Assembly: GCF_006715785.1 (NCBI RefSeq)
Contig: NZ_VFNX01000001.1
Location: forward strand, 124,001-188,000
Source: Streptomyces puniciscabiei
Lineage (GTDB): Bacteria; Actinomycetota; Actinomycetes; Streptomycetales; Streptomycetaceae
Direction of reading: 5' to 3'
DNA length: 64,000 nt
Below are positions 10,201 through 18,545 of the stretch, one piece after another. Position numbers and translations under genes: made by a program. Every line of letters begins with the position of its first letter. The stretch's first letter is position 1. The notes beneath the pieces were generated by a model. That model was not told the origin of the DNA, searched no databases, and saw nothing but the letters and a program-made list of their open reading frames with translations.

Positions 10201-11950
10201 CGACTACACGTACGACGCCGCCGGCCGACTGACCGCTGTGGCCTCACCCGACTCGGTCCTCACCCGCTCCTACGACAGTCTCGGCCGACTGCTCGCCGAG
10301 ACCGTCGACGGGCACACCACGCACTACCGCTACGACGACGCCGGGCAGCGCACCGGCCGCACCACCCCGACCGGCGCGCAGACCACCCTCGCCTGGGACG
10401 CTCTCGGCAACCGCACCCACCTGTCGCTGGACGCCCGGCACACTCTGGCCTTCACCCACGACCTCCTCGGCCAGGAAACCGAACGCACGCTCGGGGAGCG
10501 GGTGTTGTTCTCCTCGGTCCGCGACGGCCTCGGCCGGCTCACCCGGCAGACGCTCAGTGCTCAGGCCGGCCCCGGCACCGGCCCGCAGCTCCTGCGTGAC
10601 CGCCGCTACACCTACCGCCCGGACGGCCACCTGACCGAACTCGTCGAGCAGGTCACCGGCCGCACCCTCGCCTACACCCTCGACCCGGTCGGCCGTCCGC
10701 TCAGCACCACCGCGGGCCGCGGCGGCTGGCGCGAGGAGTACTCCTACGACAGCGCGGGAAACCAGGCCAGCGCCCACTGGCCCGACCGCCCGGCCGACCC
10801 CGACGCACGAGGGCAGCGCACCTACGCAGGCACCCGCCTGCTGCGCGCGGGCAACACCACGTACCGCTACGACGAGGCCGGACGCCTCGTGTCTCGCACC
10901 AAGAAGCGTCTGTCTGTCAAGTCCGAGACATGGCAGTACACATGGGACGCTGAGAACCGGCTGACCTCTTGCACCACCCCCGATGGCCGGACCTGGCACT
11001 ACCGCTACGACCCCCTCGGCCGCCGCACCGCCAAGTACCGGCTGGCGGGCGACGGTGTCACAAGGCTCGACGAGACCCGCTTCGCCTGGGACGGCACCCG
11101 CCTCGCCGAGGAGATCCATACCTCAACCGGTGTCACTGTCACCTGGGAGTACGACGGCCACCGCCCCATCGCCCAGTACGAGCGCAAGCCGCTGTCGGAC
11201 ACCGAGGTCGACTCCCGCTTCTTCGCGATCGTCACCGACCTGATCGGAACCCCCACCGAACTCGTCACCGAAGACGGCGAGATCGCCTGGCACACCCGCA
11301 CCACCACCTGGGGCACCACCGCCCCGAACGCCGACGCCCTCGCCGACATCCCGCTGCGCTTCCCCGGCCAGTACGTCGACCCCGAGACCGGTGGCCTGCA
11401 CTACAACTACTTCCGCCACTACGACCCCGAGACCGCCCGCTACGTCTCCCCCGACCCCCTCGGCCTGGAACCTGCCCCCAACCCCTGCGCGTACGTCCCG
11501 AATCCGGCGACGTGGTTCGACCTGCTGGGACTGCTCACCTGCAAGCAGAACGCGGCGCGCCTGCGGGCCAACATGGAGGCGAACGGGGTCAGCTTCAAGC
11601 CCGGCCAGGCCGCCGCGCACATCGTCCCGTCCGGCGGCGCGAAGGGCCACTGGGCCCCCGGCGCCCGCGCGCGCCAGCTGCTCCAACAGTACGGGGTGGA
11701 CATCAACGACGCCTCCAACGGCATCCCACTCGACCACCCAACGCCGCACAACTACACGCACCGCGGTAAATTCCTGACCCGCATCGACGATCATCTCCAG
11801 AACGAGGTGAGGCAGCTCACGGCACGTGGAGCGAGCACCACTAAAATCGGCAACCACCTCAAATCGGAGCTGAGTCGTATCGGTTCCGAAATCCTGCACG
11901 AGCTCCGGAACGGCGCTCCTGATTCAACGGCAGTTTGGACAGCACCATGA
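7235..11950 (+). CDS. Rhs/YD-repeat polymorphic toxin with WXG100-like N-terminus and AHH nuclease C-terminus
   Basis: 1571 residues, a contact or secreted polymorphic toxin. Residues about 1-190 form a helical WXG100-like/channel module (GYTIPGWLDQVLDY) with a hydrophobic stretch near 110-140, the usual type VII-style N-terminus of actinobacterial Rhs proteins. A Gly/His-rich linker (about 200-390) leads to a DUF6531 entry domain (CGDPIDMATGQM from residue 396), then about 20 YD repeats (for example TRFTYDDEHRITGW and YRYDDAGQRTG) and the Rhs core end (RFPGQYVDPETGGLHYN; YVSPDPLGL). The variable tip after the core (about 1430-1571) has AAHIVP (His1462) and NGIPLDHPTPHNYTH, the pattern of AHH/HNH-superfamily toxin nucleases, with AAH in place of AHH. 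ATG at 7235 follows an ACGGGG site. The stop overlaps the next gene's start. Confidence 0.92.
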   Translation: MGYTIPGWLDQVLDYIGIHFPNVDEDDYRHMADAMREFADKFEGHGADAHKAVEQILASSKGWAVHSMQTHWNQVKAGHLDKIPELARLFADACDVVADIIFGMKTKAEAELAVMAGSVGLSLGAAFITGGLSAVLGAAEITAMRQLVKRIIDEAAEQIVNELLAKVTEPVNAKLEAMVEDTVLNLANDAFSLPPDPAGAGAHGGGHDIGGHGHGHGGMHLASAGGAGGGFALASAGGGGTGGADLHIDHEEFESGAGKVSFHGSELHLNSAAPLGRAKGFFGRTKGKDPFTRAFDSVLEGALHGSEKALGKIAKHVTETLPDRVRAASRLHKHNDLDIRSKIDGIRLGGHGHGKGGGDHLPGSSSHLKIDAHDKHDPDLLQRSKDARALANKETCGDPIDMATGQMILAQTDVDLPGILPLTVRRTHLTGYTHGIGFGPSWASTLDERLEEDPEADGVWWHREDGSSLYYPRTPDIVGDRVDPVAGERLPLTYVSQGTSYALVVQDPYTGLTRHFEPSEARAGVWWLAQVEDRNHNLITVERAEDDTLLEVAHSGGYRLTITTDPDSHRVTGLHAITEDEPLRLRGYGYDESGNLTEVINAVDAPTRFTYDDEHRITGWRDSNDTTFRYVYDASGRVVETHGIDGILNSRITYGGPDEDGSTTATYTDSLGHASTYRANPHGQIVAITDPLGHTTHQQWDVRDHLLSRTDPSGHTTRWQWTDEGDLAAVTAADGAVTRFSYNALHLPVKMEGPDGIVTRQDFDQRGNRIAVHTPDGTTTAFTHHPTGALAGVTDPRGTALSIDADAAGLPVSVTDARGGTTTCTRDAFGRPLTLTDPLGGATAMAWDAEGRLVTLTAPDGSRESWTYDGEGNCTRHTDPLGGATILTYGPFDLLASRTTPDGATYTFTHDTERRLTDVTDPQGNTWTYTFNGRGEVVAETDFDGRRTTFLHDATGFLVSSTTPAGDVFTFVRDAVGRLTAKEVSGKRTDYTYDAAGRLTAVASPDSVLTRSYDSLGRLLAETVDGHTTHYRYDDAGQRTGRTTPTGAQTTLAWDALGNRTHLSLDARHTLAFTHDLLGQETERTLGERVLFSSVRDGLGRLTRQTLSAQAGPGTGPQLLRDRRYTYRPDGHLTELVEQVTGRTLAYTLDPVGRPLSTTAGRGGWREEYSYDSAGNQASAHWPDRPADPDARGQRTYAGTRLLRAGNTTYRYDEAGRLVSRTKKRLSVKSETWQYTWDAENRLTSCTTPDGRTWHYRYDPLGRRTAKYRLAGDGVTRLDETRFAWDGTRLAEEIHTSTGVTVTWEYDGHRPIAQYERKPLSDTEVDSRFFAIVTDLIGTPTELVTEDGEIAWHTRTTTWGTTAPNADALADIPLRFPGQYVDPETGGLHYNYFRHYDPETARYVSPDPLGLEPAPNPCAYVPNPATWFDLLGLLTCKQNAARLRANMEANGVSFKPGQAAAHIVPSGGAKGHWAPGARARQLLQQYGVDINDASNGIPLDHPTPHNYTHRGKFLTRIDDHLQNEVRQLTARGASTTKIGNHLKSELSRIGSEILHELRNGAPDSTAVWTAP

Positions 11951-12537
11951 CTGAGCATGCGACCACCCCCGTCGAGGTGTTCCGCGTCGTACCGCGCTAT
12001 CACGACTCCTTCAAGGGCATCCTCCTTGAGGACGACCAGATCCTGCGGTGGGAGCTGGACGAGCAGACCGTACCCCTGCCTGCCGAGATCCCGGGATCGC
12101 TGCACGGCGAGCTCGGGGGAACACCCGCCGACTATCCCACCTCGGACCCCGCATCCCCGGTCCTGAGTGCTGCCCTGCTGGAGGCCGTCCGGGACCGCTT
12201 CTCCGGCACCGGACACTTCATCCCGGTCAACGTCCCCGGCCTCGCCGCCGGCACCTACACGGCCTACGTGCCCGCCACCGTCGCCGACTGCCTGGACCAG
12301 CTCAACTCCTCCACCCCGGAGGCGACCGGAAGGATCAGGAAGGCCGCCTTCCACCAAGACCGGGTGCCTGTGCAGTTCCCCGCGTTCCGCCTGCCGCAGA
12401 ACAGGACCTACGTGTACTGGAACGCCTGGGCCGCCCGCCTGATCGAGTCCTCGGCCGCGCCCGGCAGCGTGGAACTGCGCCTGGTGTGGTCGAGCAACCC
12501 GACGGCAACTCCTCACCGGGATCCGATGGGGTTCTAG
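11947..12537 (+). CDS. Candidate immunity protein for the Rhs toxin
   Basis: 196 residues, acidic, no signal peptide or membrane segment. It begins EVFRVVPRYHDSFKGILLEDD and ends ELRLVWSSNPTATPHRDPMGF. No family was recognised. Its ATG overlaps the toxin stop (ATGA), exactly the position of immunity genes for polymorphic toxins, so the function is inferred from context. The last dozen residues look unlike a folded C-terminus and the following DNA contains mobile-element debris, so the 3' end may have been altered by insertion or deletion. Confidence 0.65.
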   Translation: MTEHATTPVEVFRVVPRYHDSFKGILLEDDQILRWELDEQTVPLPAEIPGSLHGELGGTPADYPTSDPASPVLSAALLEAVRDRFSGTGHFIPVNVPGLAAGTYTAYVPATVADCLDQLNSSTPEATGRIRKAAFHQDRVPVQFPAFRLPQNRTYVYWNAWAARLIESSAAPGSVELRLVWSSNPTATPHRDPMGF

Positions 12538-12960
12538 TACTCCAGCAGCACTTTGACGTATTCCCTGATCAGGGGCGGTTTGGTTGAGTGTGGTGGGCTG
12601 ATTGCCGACCCGTGTTCTCTTTCCCGGACCGCCCTTCGATCGTGTGCAGCCGCCGCTGATAGTGGCAGCGGTCCAGGGACGACTGCATGGAGTCGCCCGG
12701 CCACGCAATCCAGCCACGCAGGCGGACTCCTGCACCCAGTGATCTACGCTCCTCACGTGGCGCTGGTCCTGGCCCTTCACCGCACAGCGGTCTTCATTCG
12801 CTCGGGTCAACATTTTGTATTTCTGTGCAGCCGGCCCGCTCTGTCCGGACAGGTCCATGGTGAGGCAACACACGGCGAGCAAGGGGAGGCGCCGATCATG
12901 AAAGCGCCGCACCGTCCGGCCGGACAGCCCTGCCCTTGCCGGAAACCTCATCCGCCCAGG
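12538..12960. other. Non-coding stretch after the immunity gene
   Basis: No gene supported on either strand. The sequence directly after the immunity stop is likely insertion-sequence debris, given the adjacent integrase relic. A relatively AT-rich patch near 12800-12835 has no associated gene. Confidence 0.4.
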
Positions 12961-13415
12961 TCACGCGGCATGTTCGTACTCGTGAAGAATGCCACCCAGG
13001 CGTTCACGCCTTCGTATGTCGAGGTGGGCGATCTGCCCTGGATCGCTAATCGCCTGAGGCAAGGGGTGGAATGGTCAGGCGTTCGCGATTCCCTGATGGG
13101 GCCGATGAGAGCTGTAAAACCGCTAGAACTCCCGCGCAGCGTGACAGAGGTGGCGCTGGTTCCAGATCAACGTGCGGTCCAGCAGTTCACGCCGGCACGT
13201 CTGCACCCACCGCTCCATAGTCGAGTTCATTCGGGGCATCTGGACGCCGCTGAGAACGACCTCGATGGCCGCGTCCTGCAAGATGGTGTCGAACAGCTCG
13301 GGGAACTCCCCGTCCCTGTCCCTGATCATGAACCGCGCTCTCAGCCCGTGTACTCCAGGTCCATGACGAGATACTTCGCAGCCTGGACTACCCAGGCCGC
13401 CGACGGGTGAGCCGT
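12961..13415 (-). pseudogene. Integrase-core (rve) transposase relic
   Basis: Read on the minus strand from about 13415 the translation gives WVVQAAKYLVMDLE, then after a frameshift MIRDRDGEFPELFD, GVQMPRMNSTMERW, RRELLDRTLIWNQRH, two in-frame stops, then HLDIRRRERLGGILHEYEHAA and a stop at 12961. This is the C-terminal half of a common Streptomyces integrase-core transposase, with conserved RDRD and MNS-E landmarks. The same family appears as a second relic at 61221-61895. The N-terminal half is missing. Two stops plus at least one frameshift make it non-functional. Confidence 0.85.
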
Positions 13416-13464
13416 GGCGGAAAACGCAACGAGGACCGCGATCGTAAGATCGAGGCCCTCATCA

Positions 13465-13505
13465 CCGTATCGTCAAGCGTTGTGGGACGTTCACGAGATC
13501 CTTTG
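13465..13505 (-). repeat. Shortened inverted copy C of the dispersed repeat
   Basis: The bases ACCGTATCGTCA followed by TGGGACGTTCACGAGATC match the reverse complement of the 23.1-kb copy and its flank (23100-23170), with roughly 28 internal bases deleted. It lies 50 bp from the integrase relic. Confidence 0.5.
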
Positions 13506-13846
13506 AGCAGCCACAACAGGGCTAATTGATGTTGGGGTTCCCGCGAGTCGCAAGATCATCCCCCAAGAATATGCACACGCAATCTTTTTTGATGGGATGC
13601 GCATGTGTCCCTGTGGTGGCTCGTCCGTCGCAGCTTCCATGCAGGCACTCTCTGCGTCTCACAGCTCGCACAGGCAGTATGAGCTGGAGAGTCCCGTGCA
13701 CGATTGCACCTTGGACCAAGCTAGGCCGGTCGCAAAGGCCAGCATCACCCTCAGTTATGACGACCGCGTGGCCGTAGGCCAGCATCGCGTTCGAGGTTTC
13801 GGGCAACCCCGCACCACGCACCACTTGAGTGCGAGCGCGCCTACGC
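13506..13846. other. Non-coding stretch
   Basis: No recognisable protein or RNA. A minus-strand open frame (13522-13905) is composed of low-information residues and overlaps a better small gene; it is not supported. Confidence 0.4.
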
Positions 13847-14065
13847 CTACGCGGACAGCGCAGGGAACACGACCACCGAGCCGTCCTTGTTGCGGGCAAT
13901 CTCAATCGCCACGTCTGTCGTGCGGCTACTGACCATGACGCCGTCGCCCAGCTTGCGAATCCGGTTTGCCGCGCGCATCAGGTGATCGACTTCACCGGTC
14001 GTGAAGAGGGGCCGCAGACCGTGCGGACCTGCCAGCTCCAGCGCCGACAGGCGTTCCAGGACCAT
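13847..14065 (-). CDS. Small hypothetical protein (72 aa)
   Basis: Starts at ATG (14065) with GAGG about 9 bases upstream and ends at 13847. The sequence looks like a real folded protein: EVDHLMRAANRIRKLGDGV, VAIEIARNKDGSVVVFP, an amphipathic helix followed by strands. No family or function was recognised. It stands alone among mobile-element debris. It could also be the intact end of a longer eroded gene. Confidence 0.5.
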   Translation of the reverse strand: MVLERLSALELAGPHGLRPLFTTGEVDHLMRAANRIRKLGDGVMVSSRTTDVAIEIARNKDGSVVVFPALSA

Positions 14066-14476
14066 GCCAGGCCCTCGATGCGCCGAAGCAACATTAAGTT
14101 CGTGAGAGTGAACGGGATGCTATTTCATGTGGTTGCTTCGGCAGCAAGCGAGTTGCCACGCCAGACGGGATGGTTAGATGCAGGGCGCAAACTGTCCCTC
14201 TGCGTAGATAGGCCCATGAGGGTGGTGCCCCGCGGCCACGCCGATGACCGCCCACGAGTACGTCTGGCACTCCTACCGCGATTCCGGACTACAAGCGCGA
14301 GGTCCAGCCGAACAACGCGATCCTCCATCGCCCCACTGCTACACCGACGTACCAGCACGCTTCGGCCCAGCACCAACGGCTGTCCCCTGCCTTCGTGCCA
14401 AGACCGTCATGTAGGAGTTGCTGTGCCCGGTCACGGCTATCAATGTGGGCTGCGGTCCGGACAGCTGTGTTGGCTC
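14066..14476. other. Non-coding stretch downstream of the RiPP operon
   Basis: No supported gene. Short open frames on both strands lack recognisable motifs; a plus-strand frame beginning MTAHEYVWHSYRDSG near 14249 runs only about 55 codons and may be a relic. Confidence 0.35.
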
Positions 14477-15727
14477 TCAGCTCAGTAGCACCGAAGGCGT
14501 CGAGCGGGCCACGTACGCCAATCCGTCGTACTCACGCATGAGCACCGTCTGAGTCATCGAGAAGCGGTACGTCACGCGTGGCACGCCGGCGCCGAAGGAC
14601 CTCATGAACTGCGGGCTCTCCAGCCACTCGGCAACGGCGGGCTCGGTCCGGCCGGCGCGGAGATCGATCAGGTGGTCCTCGGAGGTGGCCGAGGCCAGCT
14701 GGGCCTCGACGGAGCGCGGACCCGCCGCACTGATGGTGTGTTTCTTGGGCGGTCGTGTCGCGGAGTTTCCGGGGCGGGCGCGGAAGGCGCCCTCGCCGAA
14801 CAGCAGGCCCAGGGCGTAGTACCGCTCACCGTAGTGATCCCTGAGGTGATGCCCCATGGCGGGAATGTCTCGCGCGTAACGGTCGGTGCAGACGTGGCCG
14901 TTGTGGGCCCAGACGGCCACCTTGTCGGCAGTCCCCTCCTCCAGGGTGATCACTGCCTGGGCCATGTGGTGGTCCCGGGCGGCCAGCGCGCCCATCTCCT
15001 CGCCGTCTCCGCGCGGTGGCCGGGAGGCTACGTCGGCCGCGGCCACGATCAGGCGCGCATGCCTGAGCGCCTGATCGACGGCCGTGTCCCCGATGTGCGC
15101 AGTAAGCCGGGGGTGCTCCTCCTCGAGGAATCGCTCCAGATCACGCGCCTCGGCAAGGAGCTGGGGGCGCTGGTCCACGAGTGACCCGGTCCTGGCCTCC
15201 GCCAGTGTGCCGAGCAGGCCATCGGTGATGTCCGCACGTTCCGGTGCCAGCGTGCGCAGCACGGCGGCCAGCGCCGACAGGGAGGGGCCGCATCGCTGCG
15301 GATCGATGCCCACGAATCGTACGGCCCGGTCCTGGGGAACCGTTCGGTTGTGGTCACGCATCCACTCGACGACGTCGAGCATTTCCCGTGTCCGCCACGT
15401 CCAGAAGCCGAGGCCGGCCACTGCGTCGACGGCATCACCGGTTCCGTGCAGCACATAGTCGTCGACCGCCTGGGCAGCGGAGGCACTGGCCTCCATGGCC
15501 AGAGCGGTGAACCCCATCTCCTCGACGAGGAAGCGCAGTAACAGGTGTTTGAGCCGGAAGAACTCAGCGGTCCCGTGCGTCGCTTCCCCCATCCCCAGAA
15601 CGCGTACGTCGCGCAGAACCTCGCGCAGTGGCTCCAGGTCACCGTAGCCCGGGTCTGATGCCTCGGAGTGCAGGCCTTTCAAGGGCAAGGCGTTCTCTTT
15701 CAGCCATCGTTGCACTTCCTCGGTCAT
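14477..15727 (-). CDS. Erythromycin esterase family protein
   Basis: About 416 residues, full length for the family. Motifs of the esterase fold are visible: LGMGEATHGTAEFFRLKH (Glu and His of the active site), FVGIDPQRCG, and the late KVAVWAHNGHV with the second conserved His. Members hydrolyse macrolide lactones (EreA/B), but many Streptomyces members lie in RiPP and other biosynthetic clusters with unknown substrates. The start at 15727 is chosen because AAAGGA lies 7 bases upstream; ATG 15733 and GTG 15748 are alternatives. It is the last gene of the minus-strand operon, about 45 bp after the LLM oxidoreductase gene, so it is likely to act on the same natural product. Confidence 0.85.
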   Translation of the reverse strand: MTEEVQRWLKENALPLKGLHSEASDPGYGDLEPLREVLRDVRVLGMGEATHGTAEFFRLKHLLLRFLVEEMGFTALAMEASASAAQAVDDYVLHGTGDAVDAVAGLGFWTWRTREMLDVVEWMRDHNRTVPQDRAVRFVGIDPQRCGPSLSALAAVLRTLAPERADITDGLLGTLAEARTGSLVDQRPQLLAEARDLERFLEEEHPRLTAHIGDTAVDQALRHARLIVAAADVASRPPRGDGEEMGALAARDHHMAQAVITLEEGTADKVAVWAHNGHVCTDRYARDIPAMGHHLRDHYGERYYALGLLFGEGAFRARPGNSATRPPKKHTISAAGPRSVEAQLASATSEDHLIDLRAGRTEPAVAEWLESPQFMRSFGAGVPRVTYRFSMTQTVLMREYDGLAYVARSTPSVLLS

Positions 15728-15772
15728 CGCCATTTCCTTTCGCGTCACCTCTCGACACGGTGAGCCTAACCT

Positions 15773-16750
15773 TTATGTGATCACGCACGAACGGACCGCA
15801 CGCATTTCGGCCGAGAGTTCCGCCAGGTCCTCCAGGGCCGCATTCCAGCCATGCGCGAGACCTACACCTGCGCAGTTGAGGACCACTTCGTCCACGCCCA
15901 CTCGCGCGTATTCGGCCAGTGCGCCGGCCACTTCCCGCGGGGTGCCGTACACGAAGGTTCCCGAGTCGACCAAGGCACGTGCGTTGAGATAGGGCTGCGA
16001 CTGGTGCACCCGCAGCCCCGCGCGCCTGAGCATGTCCGTGTAGTGCGGGGCGCCCAGGTGGGTGTGGGCAGCTGCGTAGGCGAGCTGGCGGGGATCGCGC
16101 CCGTGGCGGGCGACGGCGACATGTACGACGGTGACCAGGCGCGGGACTTGGCGGCCCGCCGCCTGGGCGCCGCGCCGGAGAGCCGGCACCACATCACGCG
16201 CCAGGTACCCTGGCGGCGTCATCCAGGTGATCGCCACATCGGCCGTCTCGCCCGCAAGACGGGCGAGTACGGGGCGGAGGACTCCGAGGCCGATATCCAC
16301 ACCGGCATGACCGAGATCCGGCAGGTCCGATGCCGGCCAACCGGCCTCGGGCGCTTCGTGCCGCTGCTCGGTAAGAAAGCCGCGCACCTGTCGGAGATAG
16401 TCGGCGCACGCGGCTTTCGGGCTGTCGTAAGGCTTTCCGCGCAGACTCGCCACGAAGTCGGGGGATCCCGGGCCCAGTCCCAGCGTCACCCGCCTGCCGG
16501 TCAGACGGGCCAGGGACCGGGCGTGTGCCGCTGCTTCCATGGGGTGACGCAAAGGCATCAGGGTGACGGCAGTGCCGAACGGGATGCGGAATCCCATGCC
16601 CGCGAGGTAGGCGAACATCTGATGGGTTTCGATCGTGACGGACTGGCCCTGCCACAGCCGCGGCATGTCCTCGCTTCTGACGAGTTCCGCGAAGGGAACC
16701 GCCTCGGAGGGGGCCGTGGGCATGACCGGAAAGATGACCGAAGTTTGCAT
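15773..16750 (-). CDS. Luciferase-like (LLM) F420/flavin-dependent oxidoreductase
   Basis: 325 residues with the LLM TIM-barrel pattern: an N-terminal strand (SVIFPVMP), GTAVTLMPLRHPMEAAAHARSL, RVTLGLGPGSPDF, and the late VYGTPREVAGALAEYARVGVDEVVLN. Members use reduced F420 or FMN. Located 10 bp after an ABC exporter and downstream of a LanB dehydratase, it is a candidate for the LanJC-type reductases that convert dehydroalanine to D-alanine in lanthipeptides. That assignment rests on context, not on a diagnostic residue. ATG at 16750 has GTGAAGG about 8 bases upstream. Confidence 0.88.
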   Translation of the reverse strand: MQTSVIFPVMPTAPSEAVPFAELVRSEDMPRLWQGQSVTIETHQMFAYLAGMGFRIPFGTAVTLMPLRHPMEAAAHARSLARLTGRRVTLGLGPGSPDFVASLRGKPYDSPKAACADYLRQVRGFLTEQRHEAPEAGWPASDLPDLGHAGVDIGLGVLRPVLARLAGETADVAITWMTPPGYLARDVVPALRRGAQAAGRQVPRLVTVVHVAVARHGRDPRQLAYAAAHTHLGAPHYTDMLRRAGLRVHQSQPYLNARALVDSGTFVYGTPREVAGALAEYARVGVDEVVLNCAGVGLAHGWNAALEDLAELSAEMRAVRSCVIT

Positions 16751-16760
16751 GAAGTGGCCT

Positions 16761-18545
16761 TCACTGAGAGGCGGGTTCGCCGAGATATCCCGCTGCCTGC
16801 AGGTTGAACAGATGGGCGTACGTTCCGTCGGCGCTCAGCAGTTCCTCGTGGGTTCCTTCCTCGACCACCCTGCCCCGGTCCAGGACCACGATCCGGTCGG
16901 CGATGCGCACCGTGGCGAACCGGTGGGCGATGATGAGGGAGGTGGCGTCCCTCGCGATGTCACGAAGCCGGCCGAAGATCTCGGACTCGGCCTCGGCGTC
17001 GATGGCCGAGGTGGGTTCGTCGAGCACGACCACCGGAGCCCTCCTCATGAAGGCCCGGCTCAGAGCCACCTTCTGCCATTGACCGCCCGACAGTTGCCGG
17101 CCCTCCTCGAAGTGCCGGCCGAGCATGGTGTCGTACCGGTCCGGAAGGTCGGACACCACGGTGTCGACTCCTCCGGCCACGGCTGCGGCCCGGATGCGCT
17201 CGTCGTCGTCCATCGCCTCGATGCGGCCGAAGCCGATGTTGTCGCGGACGGACATCTCGTAGCGGATAAAGTCCTGGAAGATGACGCCGATATGCCGCTG
17301 GAGGTCGTCGACGTCGTATTCCTCGATCGGTACGTCGTCGATCAGGATCCGCCCGCCCGTCGGCTCGTAGAGCCGGGTCAGCAGCTTGACGATGCTCGTC
17401 TTCCCGGCGCCGTTCTGCCCCACGAGCGCCACGCACTCCCCGGCCGGCAGGAGCAGGTCGACACCATCGAGCACGAGCCGGTCGGTGCCCGGGTACACGA
17501 AGCTGACGTCCCGGAACTCGATCCCCTTGCGCAGCTTCGCCGGGAACCGCCTGTTCCCACCGGTGATCCGGCGCTCGGGCAGGTCCAAGAACGCGAAGAG
17601 GTTGCCGAGGAAGAGCGTGTCCTTGTAGAGCGAGGCGATCCCCAGGAGCAGTCCGTGGGCCGATACCTGGATGGCGCCCATGGACTGGAGGTATCCCGCG
17701 AGGCGGCCCACCTGTCCGCCGTCCGCAGCCGACCCGATCGCCCACAGCAGAGCCCCGGAGGAGGCGATGACGCTCAGCAGGCCCAGCAGGCCCACGATGC
17801 CCGACTGGCGGCGGGCCAGCTGCCGGTCGACGCGGAAGAACTCGTGGACAAGTGTGCGGTACCGCTCGACGAGGTACGGTCCGAGCTGGAACAGGCGCAC
17901 TTCCTTGAAGGAGTGATCCGTCGTGGTCAGGTACTGGTAGTAGTACATCCGCCGGCGGTCTGCTGCGCGCGCGTACTCGATGGCGTACGCCTTGTTCGTG
18001 TAGATCATGTGCGCGGCCACGGACGGGACTGGTGACACCAGGATGAACAGGGCCACCCACGGTGACCAGGTGAACAGCACTGCGCCGACCGAGATGACGG
18101 TGACCAGCTCGCGGGTGACGGTCAGCATTTCGGAGAACAGCTGGTAAATGCGTCCCCCGTTGCTTTCCTGGAAGGCGCGTTGCAGCTTGTCGTAGGACTC
18201 GGCGTTCTCGTACTGCTCCAGGTCGAGTCGGGTGCCCTTGACCATCACCTGTTCACCGATCTTGGTGGTGAGTTCCAGGCGGAGCAGGGAGTCGAGGTAC
18301 TGGCCCCAGACGTCCAGCAGGTGCCCGGCCACGGCGATCAGCAGCAGGACGACGCCCGCCTGGAGGGCGTGCCGTCCGGCCCCCTCGTTGCCGCTGGCAG
18401 CCTGCGCCACGGACTGCACCGCGCTCGCCGTGAGCCCGACCTGCACGCCGGGTATCGCAGCCGACAGCACTGAGGCGACGGCGAAGGCGGTGACCTTCCG
18501 GGCGCTCATCTTCCAGAAGAGCCGCAGCACGCGGAGCCAGATCAC
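16761..18545 (-). CDS. ABC transporter, fused permease and ATP-binding protein
   Basis: 594 residues, an exporter half-transporter. The N-terminal transmembrane domain (about 1-320) has several hydrophobic helices (VTAFAVASVLSAAIPG; ISVGAVLFTWSPWVALFI). The nucleotide-binding domain has Walker A GQNGAGKTS, the signature LSGGQWQKVALSRAF, and Walker B VVVLDEPTSAIDAE. No peptidase (C39) domain is present, so a separate protease would be needed to remove a leader. ATG at 18545 overlaps the stop of the lanB gene (ATGA), indicating tight coupling. Likely exports the modified peptide made by the operon. Confidence 0.93.
   Translation of the reverse strand: MIWLRVLRLFWKMSARKVTAFAVASVLSAAIPGVQVGLTASAVQSVAQAASGNEGAGRHALQAGVVLLLIAVAGHLLDVWGQYLDSLLRLELTTKIGEQVMVKGTRLDLEQYENAESYDKLQRAFQESNGGRIYQLFSEMLTVTRELVTVISVGAVLFTWSPWVALFILVSPVPSVAAHMIYTNKAYAIEYARAADRRRMYYYQYLTTTDHSFKEVRLFQLGPYLVERYRTLVHEFFRVDRQLARRQSGIVGLLGLLSVIASSGALLWAIGSAADGGQVGRLAGYLQSMGAIQVSAHGLLLGIASLYKDTLFLGNLFAFLDLPERRITGGNRRFPAKLRKGIEFRDVSFVYPGTDRLVLDGVDLLLPAGECVALVGQNGAGKTSIVKLLTRLYEPTGGRILIDDVPIEEYDVDDLQRHIGVIFQDFIRYEMSVRDNIGFGRIEAMDDDERIRAAAVAGGVDTVVSDLPDRYDTMLGRHFEEGRQLSGGQWQKVALSRAFMRRAPVVVLDEPTSAIDAEAESEIFGRLRDIARDATSLIIAHRFATVRIADRIVVLDRGRVVEEGTHEELLSADGTYAHLFNLQAAGYLGEPASQ

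Noticed and set aside
13522..13905. A 127-codon minus-strand frame
   Set aside because: Overlaps a better small gene, lacks a ribosome site and looks like low-complexity translation.
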